A stretch of 64,000 nt of DNA from Prolixibacteraceae bacterium (GCA_019856515.1 CP082230.1:1116001-1180000); one strand, 5' to 3'; counted from the first letter of the stretch, positions 37,364 through 47,602 are shown. Notes: generated from the sequence alone by a model not told the origin. Numbers and translations: made by a program.

Positions 37364-39022
37364 GTAACTACTCAGGTTCTTCAGATAGGTTTTAACCGAC
37401 AAAAACTTCAAATACGTTGATTTGGTGTACAATGTTGATAAATAACAATGTATTTGTTGATTACTTTTAGTTGTTATCTTTTCTATTTTGACCATAAGAA
37501 TAGATCTTTGCAGGCATGAATAAAGTTGATCGTTTAGAAAAAGAAAACAAGGCATTAAAAGAGCAAGTACAATCTTTACTGGCAAAATTAGACATTGTTA
37601 TGTCGGAGGTAAGAGCTTTGTCAGAAGAAAATGCGATGCTTCATGCTAAGATTAAGACTCTTGAAGATCAACTATCACGTAGCAAGAAAAATAGTGGTAA
37701 TAGCAGTTTTCCTCCATCTAGAGATTTATCAACAGTAAAGAAGAACCAATCTCTTCGCAAGAAATCTAATAAAAAATCAGGAGGTCAACTTGGTCATAAA
37801 GGCATGACTTTATTTCAAGATGCCACACCGACCGATATCGAATCTCATCATCCTTTAGCTAAGTGTAGTTGTGGAAATAGACTGAATCCTGAGGATGCTA
37901 GGTTGCTATGCAAGCGTCAAGTTTTTGATATCCCCCCTGTTATTGAACCTATATGTATTGAGCATCGTCTTTATGAGAATAGATGCAGTTGTGGACAAAT
38001 CCATAAAGGAGCTATGCCATCCAATGTTAATGCACCAGTTCAATATGGTCCCAACATACGTTCGCTAATTCTTAGTCTGCATATAGAGCACTATATCCCT
38101 TTAAATCGGATTAGTTCGCTAGTAGAAGAGCTGACTTCCTATAAAATAGGAGATGGAACTATTGACAATATTTTAAAACATGCAGAAAAGGTATTCACTC
38201 CCCTATATGAATCTCTACGTCAATCTATTGAAGATGCCAATATAGTTGGATCTGATGAAACAGGTTGTAAAATAGATGGCAGTAAAGGATGGATGTGGGT
38301 TTGGCAAAATTATGAACTAACTTTTATCACAGCACATAGATCTAGAGGGTATAAAGTTGTGGAAGAAAATTTCAAAGATGGATTTACTAATGCTACTTTA
38401 GTAAGTGACTGCTATGCTTCTCAACTAAAGACCCCTGCCAAACATTATCAACTATGTCTAGCTCATTTACAACGCGAATTAATCTACATAAAGCAACAGA
38501 CCAATAATAGATGGGCACAAGATATATTAGATCTCTTTTCAGAAGCCATGAAATTAAAACGGGAAGCTGAAGAAAAAGATTTCCCACTAGATAAGGAAGC
38601 ATCATTTAAGACCAAATTATTAGAACTTCTGAATATCGACATAAATGACGATCAGCTCGATGAAATCAGAACATTACGACAACGATTAATAAAGAAAATC
38701 GATAGTGTGTTTACTTTCTTAAATCATTATGAAGTACCGTTTGATAATAATGCTTCGGAAAGAGCAATGCGTAACATCAAGGTAAAACAGAATGTGTCTA
38801 AGGGATATCGCACAGAAGAAGGGGCGCAGAGGTATGCCATGTTGCGATCTATAACCGACACATTAAAGAAACAAGGAAAGAGTGTTCTGAACATGATCGC
38901 ATATTGGCTATCATGCAATAATGTTAACTTAAGCTGGGAATAGATAATTTTGAAAGTTATCTTCTTGAAGCTCTATTTAAAATCTAATAGAGGCTAAACT
39001 ATAATACTACCTGAGTAGTTAC
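37364..39022 (+). mobile_element. IS66-family insertion sequence, 1659 bp, single-ORF (ISBst12-type)
   Basis: Both ends begin GTAACTACTCAGGT (14-bp identity, then partial similarity); GTAA termini are typical of IS66. The 8-bp direct repeats at 37356-37363 and 39023-39030 are exact, and the interrupted gene is restored in frame, so the insertion is recent. It has only the tnpC-type transposase and no tnpA/tnpB, as in the ISBst12 group. Confidence 0.95.
37516..38943 (+). CDS. IS66-family transposase (TnpC type)
   Basis: 475 aa. An N-terminal coiled coil (about 5-55, leucine-rich, LEKENKALKEQVQSLLAKL), then a basic linker (KKSNKKSGGQLGHKGM), a zinc-finger-like part (CSCGNRL ... CSCGQIHKG) and the DDE catalytic core: D247 (GSDETG), D298 (VSDCY) and E415 (NNASERAMRNIK). 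All catalytic residues are present and the length is normal for IS66, so the element looks active. Read on the plus strand, opposite to the regulator it interrupts. Confidence 0.97.
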   Translation: MNKVDRLEKENKALKEQVQSLLAKLDIVMSEVRALSEENAMLHAKIKTLEDQLSRSKKNSGNSSFPPSRDLSTVKKNQSLRKKSNKKSGGQLGHKGMTLFQDATPTDIESHHPLAKCSCGNRLNPEDARLLCKRQVFDIPPVIEPICIEHRLYENRCSCGQIHKGAMPSNVNAPVQYGPNIRSLILSLHIEHYIPLNRISSLVEELTSYKIGDGTIDNILKHAEKVFTPLYESLRQSIEDANIVGSDETGCKIDGSKGWMWVWQNYELTFITAHRSRGYKVVEENFKDGFTNATLVSDCYASQLKTPAKHYQLCLAHLQRELIYIKQQTNNRWAQDILDLFSEAMKLKREAEEKDFPLDKEASFKTKLLELLNIDINDDQLDEIRTLRQRLIKKIDSVFTFLNHYEVPFDNNASERAMRNIKVKQNVSKGYRTEEGAQRYAMLRSITDTLKKQGKSVLNMIAYWLSCNNVNLSWE

Positions 39023-39030
39023 CCTTTGAT
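39023..39030. repeat. Right target-site duplication of the IS66 element
   Basis: CCTTTGAT, the second copy of the 8-bp duplication flanking the IS. Confidence 0.93.
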
Positions 39031-39939
39031 AGAATAGAAATAGAAGGTGGAACATCAAAACGGTGTTGTATAATCTCTCTAGCTTCATACAGTTTGTCGA
39101 CATCATGTTGTTTTAGACAACATGGGCAAAATTCTGAGTTTGTTACAAAAGGAATCACTTGCAGATCTAGTAACATTTTTACCTTTTCTTCAATATAGTC
39201 AGCCTCTGAATCTCCCATTAGAAAGCCATGCTTTATCTGTGCAATCAACATTCGTATTTCAGATGAAATTATAGTATTTTGATTAAAAAAAGCCCCAGAT
39301 TGACCATCCTTGTATTTATGATAAATGCATTTTAAAGAGGAAGGTACATCTTGTAATACATGATCTATAAATGAATCCTCTAATATAACACCGAAAGATG
39401 AACAGTAGTCATTAGATCGAAAATTCGTATAATTGGATTGAAGAGGATTAAGTGACCATATGTTGTGGCTATTCTCTTTTACAATACTTTTGTCTCCTGA
39501 ATTAGAAAAAAGAGGTGTTCCATTCAGCATAAAATGCATTGCAAAAACTGGGGTTGCTATATTTTCATAGATAGTGACATCATTATGAAATAAACAATCC
39601 CATTGTGTAATCACACACTGATCTGTTTTTTTCATAGTACATCCAAGACTACCCATTTTACTTGAATCTTGGAAACGAAAATATTTCATTTTATAATTTA
39701 CGTCTAACTCTCGCACTAGACAATTTCCTATTTCCATCACTTCGTTAACATCATATACAAATTTATACTTCATTATTCCCTCACATATAATTTTTAGTTC
39801 CTCAGATTAAATAAAACGCAAAACTTTCACGATTACTTTGCAATGTAGAACAAGAATAAATAAAAATAAAGTTATCATAAATTGGACCATTATGCTATCC
39901 CTATAAATGGGGAATTGCATCTCCGAACAATTATATCAA

Positions 39940-42306
39940 ATGAAACAAATCAGTAAAGTGTTCTTTATTGTGTTACTATCTATGCTAGTAGGGACATACT
40001 CGCATGCACAGAATCTAACCTTTAAAATAAAAGGTATCATTTCAGATAAAAATACAAAAACACCTATTATTGGAGCTTCAATACTAGTAAAAGAACAAAA
40101 AACAGGCACCTCCACAGACAAAGATGGAAAGTTTGAATTAACATTATATGGAGATAAATCGACACTAATTATCTCCTGTCTGGGATATCTAAAAGAAACA
40201 TTCTTCATAAATCAAAAAAACATCAATTCAGAATACAATATCGAACTCACGCCTACAGAAGAACGACTTAAAGACGTAACAGTTACAGGAAAATCTGAAG
40301 CTCGATTACTGAGAGAGATGGCACTTCCCGTATCTGTTATCTCGATGAATCAACTTCAAGGAACAGTAAGTGATATTAATGACATTCTAACCAAAACTTC
40401 AGGAGTAAAAATCCGAGCATCAGGTGGAGTTGGTAGTACATCTAAAATTTCGATTCGTGGCCTTGAAGGAAAAAGAGTTGGTTTCTTCATTGACGGTAAC
40501 CCAATGAATACAAATCTAGATTTTGTCAATATTAATGATATTCCTGTTGATATGATTGATAGAATCGAAGTATATAAAGGTATTGTCCCTGCTAAATTTG
40601 GAGGATCATCAATTGGAGGTGCTGTTAATATTGTATTAAAAGAATATCCTCCACGATATATGGATGCAAGTTATACGATACAATCATTTAATGTTCACAA
40701 ATATTCTACTGCCTTAAAAACAAACAAAAATGGTATAGAGATGGGAGTCGGTGGTTTTTACACTGTTGCCAAGAATAATTATGACATGAAAATACCAACG
40801 AGAAAAGAATTGAAAAATAATTCTACAAATACGATTATTGATGTAACTCGAAAACATGATCGATTCGAAAAACTAGTTATTGGTGGAGGTATAACGTCTA
40901 AAAGGTGGTATTTTGATAAGATGAAAATTGAACCTGCCATCGTCATAGGTTCAAAAGAAATACAAGGAATCGAATATCCTGTTTTAGAAGCCCATACAAA
41001 CTCCAAAGCATTCATTATGAATGGGCTCTTAGAAAAAAAAGATTTTCTCATTCATGGTTTAGACCTCGATTTTGATAATACTTATACCTATGCTATCGCT
41101 GAATTAGTTGATACTGCAAAATTTACATATGGATGGGATAAACAAATCTATCCTTCAGCAAGTAATTACGGCGGAGAGGTAGGAAAGACACCAAATAATT
41201 CTCACGATATAAATGAAACTTTTATCCAAAGATTAAATTTTAATTACCTTATCAGCAAAACACAAAGCATTAATTTTAATTGGCATTTCCAATTAGTAAA
41301 TGGAAGCCCTAACGACACAATAAAAGACAAAGCAATTGGTTACAAAACATCTTTCGACAGCAAGATGCATAGTATTACATTGGGGATAAACCATGAGTTT
41401 CATTCACTCAATAAATTTTTCACCAATTCAACCACCTTAAAATATCACTACTACGATATCAACACTAAATCCATTGTTGCATATGGAATGAGCCAGTCTC
41501 AAAAAATTAAAATGAGCAAATCTGACTATGGAATAAGCGAAGCAATTAGACTGAGATTCAGCCCTGAACTCCTTATCAAAGGATCGGCAGTCTATGATGT
41601 TCGAATTCCCACAAGTAACGAATTATTAGGAAATGGATATACAATAACTGCATCTGGAAACTTAATGCCAGAAAAAAATCTTTCATTGAATATAGGATGT
41701 TTATTCCTCAAACAGCAAGGGAGTAGAAAGTTGGTTGAACTTGAATTCAATGCATTCTACAATCATCTAACTGATTATATTAAACTAAAAGGAAGTGCAC
41801 TTTTGAGTAAATACGAAAATTTTGGCATTATTGATTCGAGAGGAATTGAAGTTGAAGCAAAAAGTGATATCACTAAATTCCTATACCTATGGGGTAATCT
41901 AACGTATCAAGAACTTCGTGATAAACGTAAGACTTTAGCAGAATCAATAATTGCAAACCCAACATATAATTCTAAAATGCCTAATAAACCTTCTTTCTAT
42001 GCGAATGCAGGATTAGAATTACACCATGAAAATATATTTGGAGGAAAAGGTCATAACACTCGACTATTTGGTGATGCATCTTTTATTGAAGAATATCTTT
42101 ATGACTTTGAACAAAGTATATATCAAAAAAGAAAAATCCCTCAATCATTGACCTTTAATGCAGGAATCGAACATAGTTTAAACTTCCAACAAATATATCT
42201 AACGTTACAAATTAACAATATAACCAATCAAAGAGTGGTTTCAGAATTTAACAAACCTCTTCCTTTAAGAAATTATGCCTTTAAAATAAGATTTATAATT
42301 AAATAA
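39940..42306 (+). CDS. TonB-dependent receptor, siderophore type
   Basis: 788 aa from ATG 39940, chosen because MKQISKVFFIVLLSML is a good signal peptide; an upstream ATG at 39907 adds 11 residues. Domains: signal (1-about 24), carboxypeptidase-like regulatory domain (about 28-105, IIGASILVKEQKTGTSTDKDGKF), plug (about 120-235; ISIRGLEGKRVGFFIDG, DRIEVYKGIVPAKFGGSSIGG) and a 22-stranded barrel ending FKIRFIIK. An outer-membrane active transporter. No SusD is present; the PchR-like regulator and DUF4374-like neighbour (10 nt on) point to iron-siderophore or haem-like cargo. Loss of the regulator may affect expression. Confidence 0.9.
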   Translation: MKQISKVFFIVLLSMLVGTYSHAQNLTFKIKGIISDKNTKTPIIGASILVKEQKTGTSTDKDGKFELTLYGDKSTLIISCLGYLKETFFINQKNINSEYNIELTPTEERLKDVTVTGKSEARLLREMALPVSVISMNQLQGTVSDINDILTKTSGVKIRASGGVGSTSKISIRGLEGKRVGFFIDGNPMNTNLDFVNINDIPVDMIDRIEVYKGIVPAKFGGSSIGGAVNIVLKEYPPRYMDASYTIQSFNVHKYSTALKTNKNGIEMGVGGFYTVAKNNYDMKIPTRKELKNNSTNTIIDVTRKHDRFEKLVIGGGITSKRWYFDKMKIEPAIVIGSKEIQGIEYPVLEAHTNSKAFIMNGLLEKKDFLIHGLDLDFDNTYTYAIAELVDTAKFTYGWDKQIYPSASNYGGEVGKTPNNSHDINETFIQRLNFNYLISKTQSINFNWHFQLVNGSPNDTIKDKAIGYKTSFDSKMHSITLGINHEFHSLNKFFTNSTTLKYHYYDINTKSIVAYGMSQSQKIKMSKSDYGISEAIRLRFSPELLIKGSAVYDVRIPTSNELLGNGYTITASGNLMPEKNLSLNIGCLFLKQQGSRKLVELEFNAFYNHLTDYIKLKGSALLSKYENFGIIDSRGIEVEAKSDITKFLYLWGNLTYQELRDKRKTLAESIIANPTYNSKMPNKPSFYANAGLELHHENIFGGKGHNTRLFGDASFIEEYLYDFEQSIYQKRKIPQSLTFNAGIEHSLNFQQIYLTLQINNITNQRVVSEFNKPLPLRNYAFKIRFIIK

Positions 42307-42316
42307 AATAATCTAG

Positions 42317-43519
42317 ATGAAAAACTTTATACTACTATTAATCGCAATTACGGCTCTTTATTCATGTAGTAAAGATAATGACGTAGCAACCTCAGAGACA
42401 AGCAAAGGGAATATTCTCTTGTCCACAAGAATAGCCAATAGTGATGGCACTTCAGGTAGCGCATATATGCAATTAATTAATAAAATAACACCAAGAACAA
42501 TAAACAATAAAAGAGCACTACCTACATCATATTCAGTTCCTCCTATAATAATAGGCAAAGAGATATATCAGATTCCGGGATTTAGCATGCAGAATGATTT
42601 AATCATACGACACAAGTTAGACGGGAATCAACTCATAGAAGATATGACTACTGTTCTACCAGCAAAATCTGGAGCTGTTTCACTTGTCAAACATGACAAT
42701 AAGATCTATATCTCAATGAACTATTTAGGCAAAATTTTAATTTTAGACCATAGTACTCTAAAAAAAATTGGTGATATTGATTTATCTATATACGGTGTGG
42801 GAGATCAGAATCCTGACCCTGGGATTATGGTTATTAGAGATGGTCTCCTTTTTGTAGGATTAAATCAACTTGTAGGAGGCTATACACCGACAAAAGAAAG
42901 AGCCGAATCAGATGTCTTAATTGTGGATACTAAAACAGATAAGATCATTAAGAAAATTACCAATAGAACTGCACAATTTTCTATGCCAACAAAACCAGAA
43001 GCTGATGAGAAGTCTATTTTTATTGACGAAAATAATGACATATATATAAACTGCATTTCAGGATTTGGAGGCTTAGGCCATAAGTCCGGATTTCTCCGCA
43101 TCAAATCGGGAGAAACTGAATTCGATAAGAATTATACTTTCGATATCACAAGTACTCCTGTAAAAAATGGCAAATACAATCCATCATATTTAATTCACAT
43201 TGACTATTTTAAAGATGGAGAATTGTATGCTACTGGAAATGTAAATGAATATTATAGCCCGACCCCTAGTTACACAAAAGATAAAACTGTTGTATCATAT
43301 AAAATTAACCTTCGAAACAAGACCATCGAGAAATTAGACTTACCTCGAAGCAACAACTATGGGGCGTCAGTAAATATTGTAGATCATCAAGTTCTCTTTG
43401 GGCTATCTACAGAAACCGGAAATGGATTTTACTCTTATGATATTAAGATAGGAAAAGTAAGCGACAGTCCTATCATCAATACAGAAGGTTATCCAGAAGC
43501 AATAAGCAGAATTCAATAA
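42317..43519 (+). CDS. DUF4374-like beta-propeller lipoprotein (XusB-like siderophore-binding candidate)
   Basis: 400 aa. Lipoprotein signal with lipobox LYSC (C17). Repeated blade-like segments (IYISMNYLGKILILDHSTLKK region, LLFVGLNQLVGGY, DIYINCISGFGG) indicate a propeller of the DUF4374 kind. In Bacteroides a surface lipoprotein of this type works with a TonB receptor in xenosiderophore uptake (Xus); the same pairing here, 10 nt apart, suggests that role. I recall the family link from memory and cannot verify it. A PepSY partner is absent. Convergent with the FAD oxidoreductase gene. Confidence 0.75.
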   Translation: MKNFILLLIAITALYSCSKDNDVATSETSKGNILLSTRIANSDGTSGSAYMQLINKITPRTINNKRALPTSYSVPPIIIGKEIYQIPGFSMQNDLIIRHKLDGNQLIEDMTTVLPAKSGAVSLVKHDNKIYISMNYLGKILILDHSTLKKIGDIDLSIYGVGDQNPDPGIMVIRDGLLFVGLNQLVGGYTPTKERAESDVLIVDTKTDKIIKKITNRTAQFSMPTKPEADEKSIFIDENNDIYINCISGFGGLGHKSGFLRIKSGETEFDKNYTFDITSTPVKNGKYNPSYLIHIDYFKDGELYATGNVNEYYSPTPSYTKDKTVVSYKINLRNKTIEKLDLPRSNNYGASVNIVDHQVLFGLSTETGNGFYSYDIKIGKVSDSPIINTEGYPEAISRIQ

Positions 43520-43540
43520 TAGAGCTTGACATAAAAAGAT

Positions 43541-43582
43541 GAGTGTTAGAAACCTTCAATAACAGAAAGGATTCTAACGCTC
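43541..43582 (-). terminator. Terminator between DUF4374 gene and FAD oxidoreductase gene
   Basis: Arms GAGTGTTAGAAACCTT (43541-43556) and AAGGATTCTAACGCTC (43567-43582) pair with two imperfect positions. A T-tract follows on the minus strand only, so it chiefly serves the FAD oxidoreductase gene, but may stop both. Confidence 0.65.
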
Positions 43583-43605
43583 AAACTCTATAATGATATT
43601 AACAT

Positions 43606-45045
43606 CTAATACTTTCTTAAAAAAGACAATACGTCATCTGCTGCATTTTCAGCACTTATCAGTGCACCATCAACAGTCGCATAAACCATATAATCACCAG
43701 CAAGAAAAATTGGACCTTTTAGCGATTGATCACGAGTCAAACAGATCAATTTCTTCAAATAGCCAGGAGAAAAAACAGGAAAGGCATATGCAAATCTTGT
43801 AATATCATATCCAATTACTTCATCCTGAAAAGAGTTAAAATATTTATTCATAGATCGATATGTCCTTTCTAATATCTCTTTATCACTTCGTCTAACAAAG
43901 TTAGAGTCACGAATATCCTTAGGAGCTAAATAAGCTGATAAAATAGACTTTCCTCTATAGTCATTTGATACTTGAGGACGAATCGCATCATACAAAGTAA
44001 CTATCTCATCCATATCAAGACATGATACAGACCATGTCCGATGTAACATACGCTTTTTGGTAAAAAAGCTTACCGTAATATAACTGGTATAATCAATGCT
44101 TTTGAGAATATCACTTGCAATTAACGAGATACTACTTCCTAATATCTTTGCTGTTATTGGTGCTGGTGTTGCCATTACGACAGATCTAGATCTTACTTGA
44201 TATGATTTACCCTCTTTTTGATAGCAAACCTTAACAATATTATCAGTTCCAACGCTAACATGGGCAACCTCTGCTCCTTTTATTAGTCTATTCTTCAAAC
44301 GTTCTTCTAAAGATTCAACGATGCTATACATTCCATTCTCGAATGAGTAAACTTCACTTTTATCAGAAGCCTCATTATCGGGAAGATCAAATGTCATTTC
44401 AGGGATATTAAATAACATGGAATAATTCGCATTATTTGTACCAAACAATCCCCGATTCTCTACATCAACAAATTTCTGGACAATAGGTGGATATCCTTTC
44501 TTCATCATCCACTCCTCAACAGACAATTTATCTAAATAATCATTTTTATTTAATTTCTGGATATCACTCCATACTGCTTTTTCTATTCCTTTATGATCAA
44601 GCTCCCTCAGTTCTGTCATGAGATCGAAATATTTTCTTCTCTCATCGTTTGTCATATAGTCAAGAAGCTCTTTTCCAAAATAGAACTTACCACCATAAGC
44701 CACTCCATCTGTAGGAGCTGGAATAACTTTGGCATGAACATCCAAGTCTCTAAAAATTCTTCTCATATATCGTTCAGGCTTACCGATATACTCAGTCCCT
44801 TTAGGGTAATGAAATCCATTCCACTCTCCGGTCAGACAACGACCACCTACATTATCAGACTTCTCTAATATTAAAACATCTTTTTTCTCTAAGAAGTAGG
44901 ATGAAAACAAACCACTAAATCCTCCACCTACGACCACAACGTCGTAGATCTTATCATCAGATGATTTGAGATTATCTTTTGCTTGACAAATTCGATGAGA
45001 AGCTCCTAAAACCAAAAGCAGCAATAGTGAATACATATAATTCAT
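43606..45045 (-). CDS. FAD-dependent amine-oxidase-like oxidoreductase, exported
   Basis: 479 aa from the ATG at 45045, where MNYMYSLLLLLVLGASHRICQA gives a signal peptide; the frame is open to 45171. The Rossmann dinucleotide motif VVVVGGGFSGLFSSYFLE (about 35-53) is followed by EKSDNVGGRC, and the C-terminus carries the FAD-binding LAGDYMVYATVDGALISAENAA block. It belongs to the NAD(P)/FAD-dependent amine oxidase superfamily (phytoene desaturase and protoporphyrinogen oxidase relatives). An exported member is unusual; substrate is unknown. Next upstream gene is a membrane-bound AraC regulator, 122 nt away. Confidence 0.85.
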   Translation of the reverse strand: MNYMYSLLLLLVLGASHRICQAKDNLKSSDDKIYDVVVVGGGFSGLFSSYFLEKKDVLILEKSDNVGGRCLTGEWNGFHYPKGTEYIGKPERYMRRIFRDLDVHAKVIPAPTDGVAYGGKFYFGKELLDYMTNDERRKYFDLMTELRELDHKGIEKAVWSDIQKLNKNDYLDKLSVEEWMMKKGYPPIVQKFVDVENRGLFGTNNANYSMLFNIPEMTFDLPDNEASDKSEVYSFENGMYSIVESLEERLKNRLIKGAEVAHVSVGTDNIVKVCYQKEGKSYQVRSRSVVMATPAPITAKILGSSISLIASDILKSIDYTSYITVSFFTKKRMLHRTWSVSCLDMDEIVTLYDAIRPQVSNDYRGKSILSAYLAPKDIRDSNFVRRSDKEILERTYRSMNKYFNSFQDEVIGYDITRFAYAFPVFSPGYLKKLICLTRDQSLKGPIFLAGDYMVYATVDGALISAENAADDVLSFLRKY

Positions 45046-45167
45046 AACACATTTTTTTATTTGTGTGACAAAACTATGACAATCGAAGAAGGTATTCGTC
45101 TCAACATATAAGTAAGGATAAGTTTTCGTGATTAAGAGAGTCCTGCCTTGCAAGTGAACACTATATA

Positions 45168-46334
45168 TCAACTATAACCCTGATCCTTAAACTTCATTGG
45201 TGTGACCCCTACATTCTTTTTAAATGCATTATAAAAAGCTGATTTCGAATTAAAACCAACTTCAAATCCTATTGCAGAAAGCGTATAATCAGAATATTTA
45301 GAGTCCATTAATAGGCGCTTTGCATCCGATACTCTATAGTCATTAATAAACTCGTAAAAATTTTGATGGAAATACTCATTTATAACTTGAGACAAGTGAT
45401 GCAAAGGCACATTTAAAGAGTCCGAAAGATCTTTTATTCGGAGCTGTGGGATCAAATATGGCTTCGAGCTATCCATATATTGCTCTAATTTACATTTTAA
45501 CAGAATCGAGGCTTCTTGATCTAAAGTCGACTTTGCATATTTTATGACCTGACCACTCGATTCGACCACCACATCAGAATTTACATCTAATTCATGAATG
45601 ATGTGTTTCGAATATTTATGAGAGATGATGGCATCATAACATATTGCGATCAACACCAAGAAACTAGAAATTGATAATATTTTGAAAAGCATTTTGGAAT
45701 AAGGGAATCCTAAAAAGGTCAGGTATACAAAAATAAATTCAATACAAAATACCAAAAGCCCGCTGTATATAACATATCTTGTTAAATGAAGGTCGACTTT
45801 TTGAATATTCGAAAGAGAGTCTTTTAACTCAAAGTTATATTTCTGTATCTGAAGTAATGCTGCGAAGAGATATGCAGAGTTTAACACAATTTCAAAATTC
45901 CATTCCCATAAACTATCTCCAACATCAGCTTGAAAACTACCATATGTCGCGAGATCAAGGAGCTTTTCATCAGATGACAAAACATAATAAGGTAAATAAG
46001 ATAGGATCGATAAAACAAAAGGAATTAAGAAAATAAGATCCACCTTTTCAAATTTAGTTGATCGTTGAGAATATCCTTTTGTATATATAAAAATTAATGC
46101 TCCTTGTAACATTGTAAAAGGCTCAGTAACATATAGTAAATGAACCATATCAGAAGGAAATACCTTAACTAGACATTGTACTACAACTTCAACAAAAAGA
46201 ATAACTACGAGTAAGATAAGAGGTAAGTACCTTTTCTGTTCACGATAAATTTTCAACAAACAAAATAGGGTAAACACAAACCCTAAAGTTGAAATAGACA
46301 ACAATGAGAGCCAAAACAAACTACTATGATCCAT
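45168..46334 (-). CDS. Membrane-anchored AraC-family transcriptional regulator
   Basis: 388 aa. Seven or so hydrophobic segments in residues 5-235 (a 7TM-like module), then a C-terminal AraC double HTH (about 285-385; LRIKDLSDSLNVPLHHLSQVINEYFHQNFYEF region, YTLSAIGFEVGFNSKSAFYNAFKK). These one-component regulators sense a ligand or membrane state and bind DNA from the inner membrane. Divergent from the glycosidase cluster that starts at 46518 (183-nt shared promoter region), so regulation of that cluster is likely but inferred. Confidence 0.88.
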   Translation of the reverse strand: MDHSSLFWLSLLSISTLGFVFTLFCLLKIYREQKRYLPLILLVVILFVEVVVQCLVKVFPSDMVHLLYVTEPFTMLQGALIFIYTKGYSQRSTKFEKVDLIFLIPFVLSILSYLPYYVLSSDEKLLDLATYGSFQADVGDSLWEWNFEIVLNSAYLFAALLQIQKYNFELKDSLSNIQKVDLHLTRYVIYSGLLVFCIEFIFVYLTFLGFPYSKMLFKILSISSFLVLIAICYDAIISHKYSKHIIHELDVNSDVVVESSGQVIKYAKSTLDQEASILLKCKLEQYMDSSKPYLIPQLRIKDLSDSLNVPLHHLSQVINEYFHQNFYEFINDYRVSDAKRLLMDSKYSDYTLSAIGFEVGFNSKSAFYNAFKKNVGVTPMKFKDQGYS

Positions 46335-46517
46335 TCGATTCTGGAAGATTTTTAATGAAAAAAAGATTGAATTACGAAGATATCAAAAATAGAAGTGAAA
46401 CACATAATGTATGGTCCTTTTAATATTCTGCATAAAATACGAAACAAACTATAACCTCTCTGATTCCTATATATTTAGTATATTGCTTTAATTAGTAAAA
46501 CGAACATACAACTAATT

Positions 46518-47588
46518 ATGAAGAAACAACTATTAACCATTTGTATGATACATGTCCTTGTCTTACTAGGTCATACAGCTAAATCACAAAACAGTTCAAA
46601 TGACAACCTTAATTTGTATCATCGAATTGGCAAGATAAAGGATGATAATATATTCAAAACAAGGGACTATTTTAATTGGGGTGGATCCATCATCAAAGGA
46701 GAGGATAATAAATATCATCTGTTCTACTCTCGATGGAAAGATAATTTCTATGGATGGCTAACCGCCTCGGAGATTGCTCATGCAGTATCATTAACCCCTA
46801 GTGGACCATGGAAATACGAAGAAACAGTAATTATGGGTAGAGGTAAGGGACATTGGGATGCCATAACAGCTCATAATCCTAAAATCAAGTATTTCAATGG
46901 TAAGTATTACTTATACTATATCTCTACAAATGCTGGGGATATGAATTACACTCGAAAAATGTTACTTGACACCAATGGTAAGAGCCCACAAGAAAGTCAA
47001 TTACGTAAACTCTTACGTGAAAACCAAAGAACGGGTGTTGCAATTTCATCAAGTATAACAGGACCTTGGAAAAGATTAAATAGTCCTATTATAGAACCAA
47101 GTGGCCCAATTACAACACTTACTGTAAATCCGGCTATTGCAAAAGGGGAAGATGGGAAATACTATCTAATCGTTAAAGGGGACAAGCCCAATGAAAAACG
47201 TTTTATTCGAAATCAAGCAATTGCTATCTCGAATTCACCTAAAGGACCATTCATTATGCAAGAGAAGCCAGTTATAGATAACCAAGATACAGAAGACATG
47301 TCCTTATGGTATGATAATAATAGAAAACTATTCTACGGAATATTTCATGCTCATTCTTACCTTGGGTTGGTTGTGTCTGCCGATGGGAAGAACTGGAAAA
47401 AATCACAAAATGAAGTGGTACTCAAGAAGAACGAGGTTACAAAAATAGGAGCTCCAGATCAGCCACAAAGGATGGAACGCCCATTTATTTTTGTCGAAAA
47501 GAATAGCCCGACCACACTACTCACCTCTGTTAAAACAGAAAAGCAGTCCTACATTTTAACGATACCAATAAAACCTAGCACCAAATAA
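46518..47588 (+). CDS. Five-bladed beta-propeller glycosidase-like protein
   Basis: 356 aa with a signal peptide (1-about 24). The pattern of blades (WGGSIIKGEDNKYHLFYSRW, HNPKIKYFNGKYYLYYIS, NPAIAKGEDGKYYLIVKG, EDMSLWYDNNRKLFYGIFH) matches the GH43/GH32/GH117 superfamily of five-bladed propellers. The acidic residues expected near blades 1 to 3 are partly visible (EDM in blade 4), but the family cannot be named; it could be a GH117-like or uncharacterised glycosidase acting in the periplasm on an exo-linked sugar. First gene to the right of the membrane AraC regulator, convergent with GH95. Confidence 0.7.
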   Translation: MKKQLLTICMIHVLVLLGHTAKSQNSSNDNLNLYHRIGKIKDDNIFKTRDYFNWGGSIIKGEDNKYHLFYSRWKDNFYGWLTASEIAHAVSLTPSGPWKYEETVIMGRGKGHWDAITAHNPKIKYFNGKYYLYYISTNAGDMNYTRKMLLDTNGKSPQESQLRKLLRENQRTGVAISSSITGPWKRLNSPIIEPSGPITTLTVNPAIAKGEDGKYYLIVKGDKPNEKRFIRNQAIAISNSPKGPFIMQEKPVIDNQDTEDMSLWYDNNRKLFYGIFHAHSYLGLVVSADGKNWKKSQNEVVLKKNEVTKIGAPDQPQRMERPFIFVEKNSPTTLLTSVKTEKQSYILTIPIKPSTK

Positions 47589-47602
47589 TATTAAACAGAA
47601 TA

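Larger units (their letters stand above)
37096..39773 (-). pseudogene. PchR-like AraC-family regulator, disrupted by an IS66 element
   Basis: The N-terminal piece (39773 down to 39023) and C-terminal piece (37355 down to 37096) are two halves of one gene. Removing the IS with one copy of the 8-bp duplication restores a frame of 336 codons, with SILSK-EVGLNEKKLKIGFK across the join. The C-terminal half is the AraC double HTH (LFGNTIYGYLFDYRM, GYSYPSHFTTAFRR), of the PchR siderophore-responsive type; the N-terminal half holds CPCC-x3-H (about 215-222). It is divergent from a TonB receptor gene, which it likely activated. As it stands, the N-terminal piece gains nine alien codons and lacks DNA binding, so it should be inactive unless the IS excises. 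Confidence 0.92.

Noticed and set aside
37340..37585. 81-codon minus-strand frame
   Set aside because: It spans the IS left end and the start of the transposase in antisense; no protein features.
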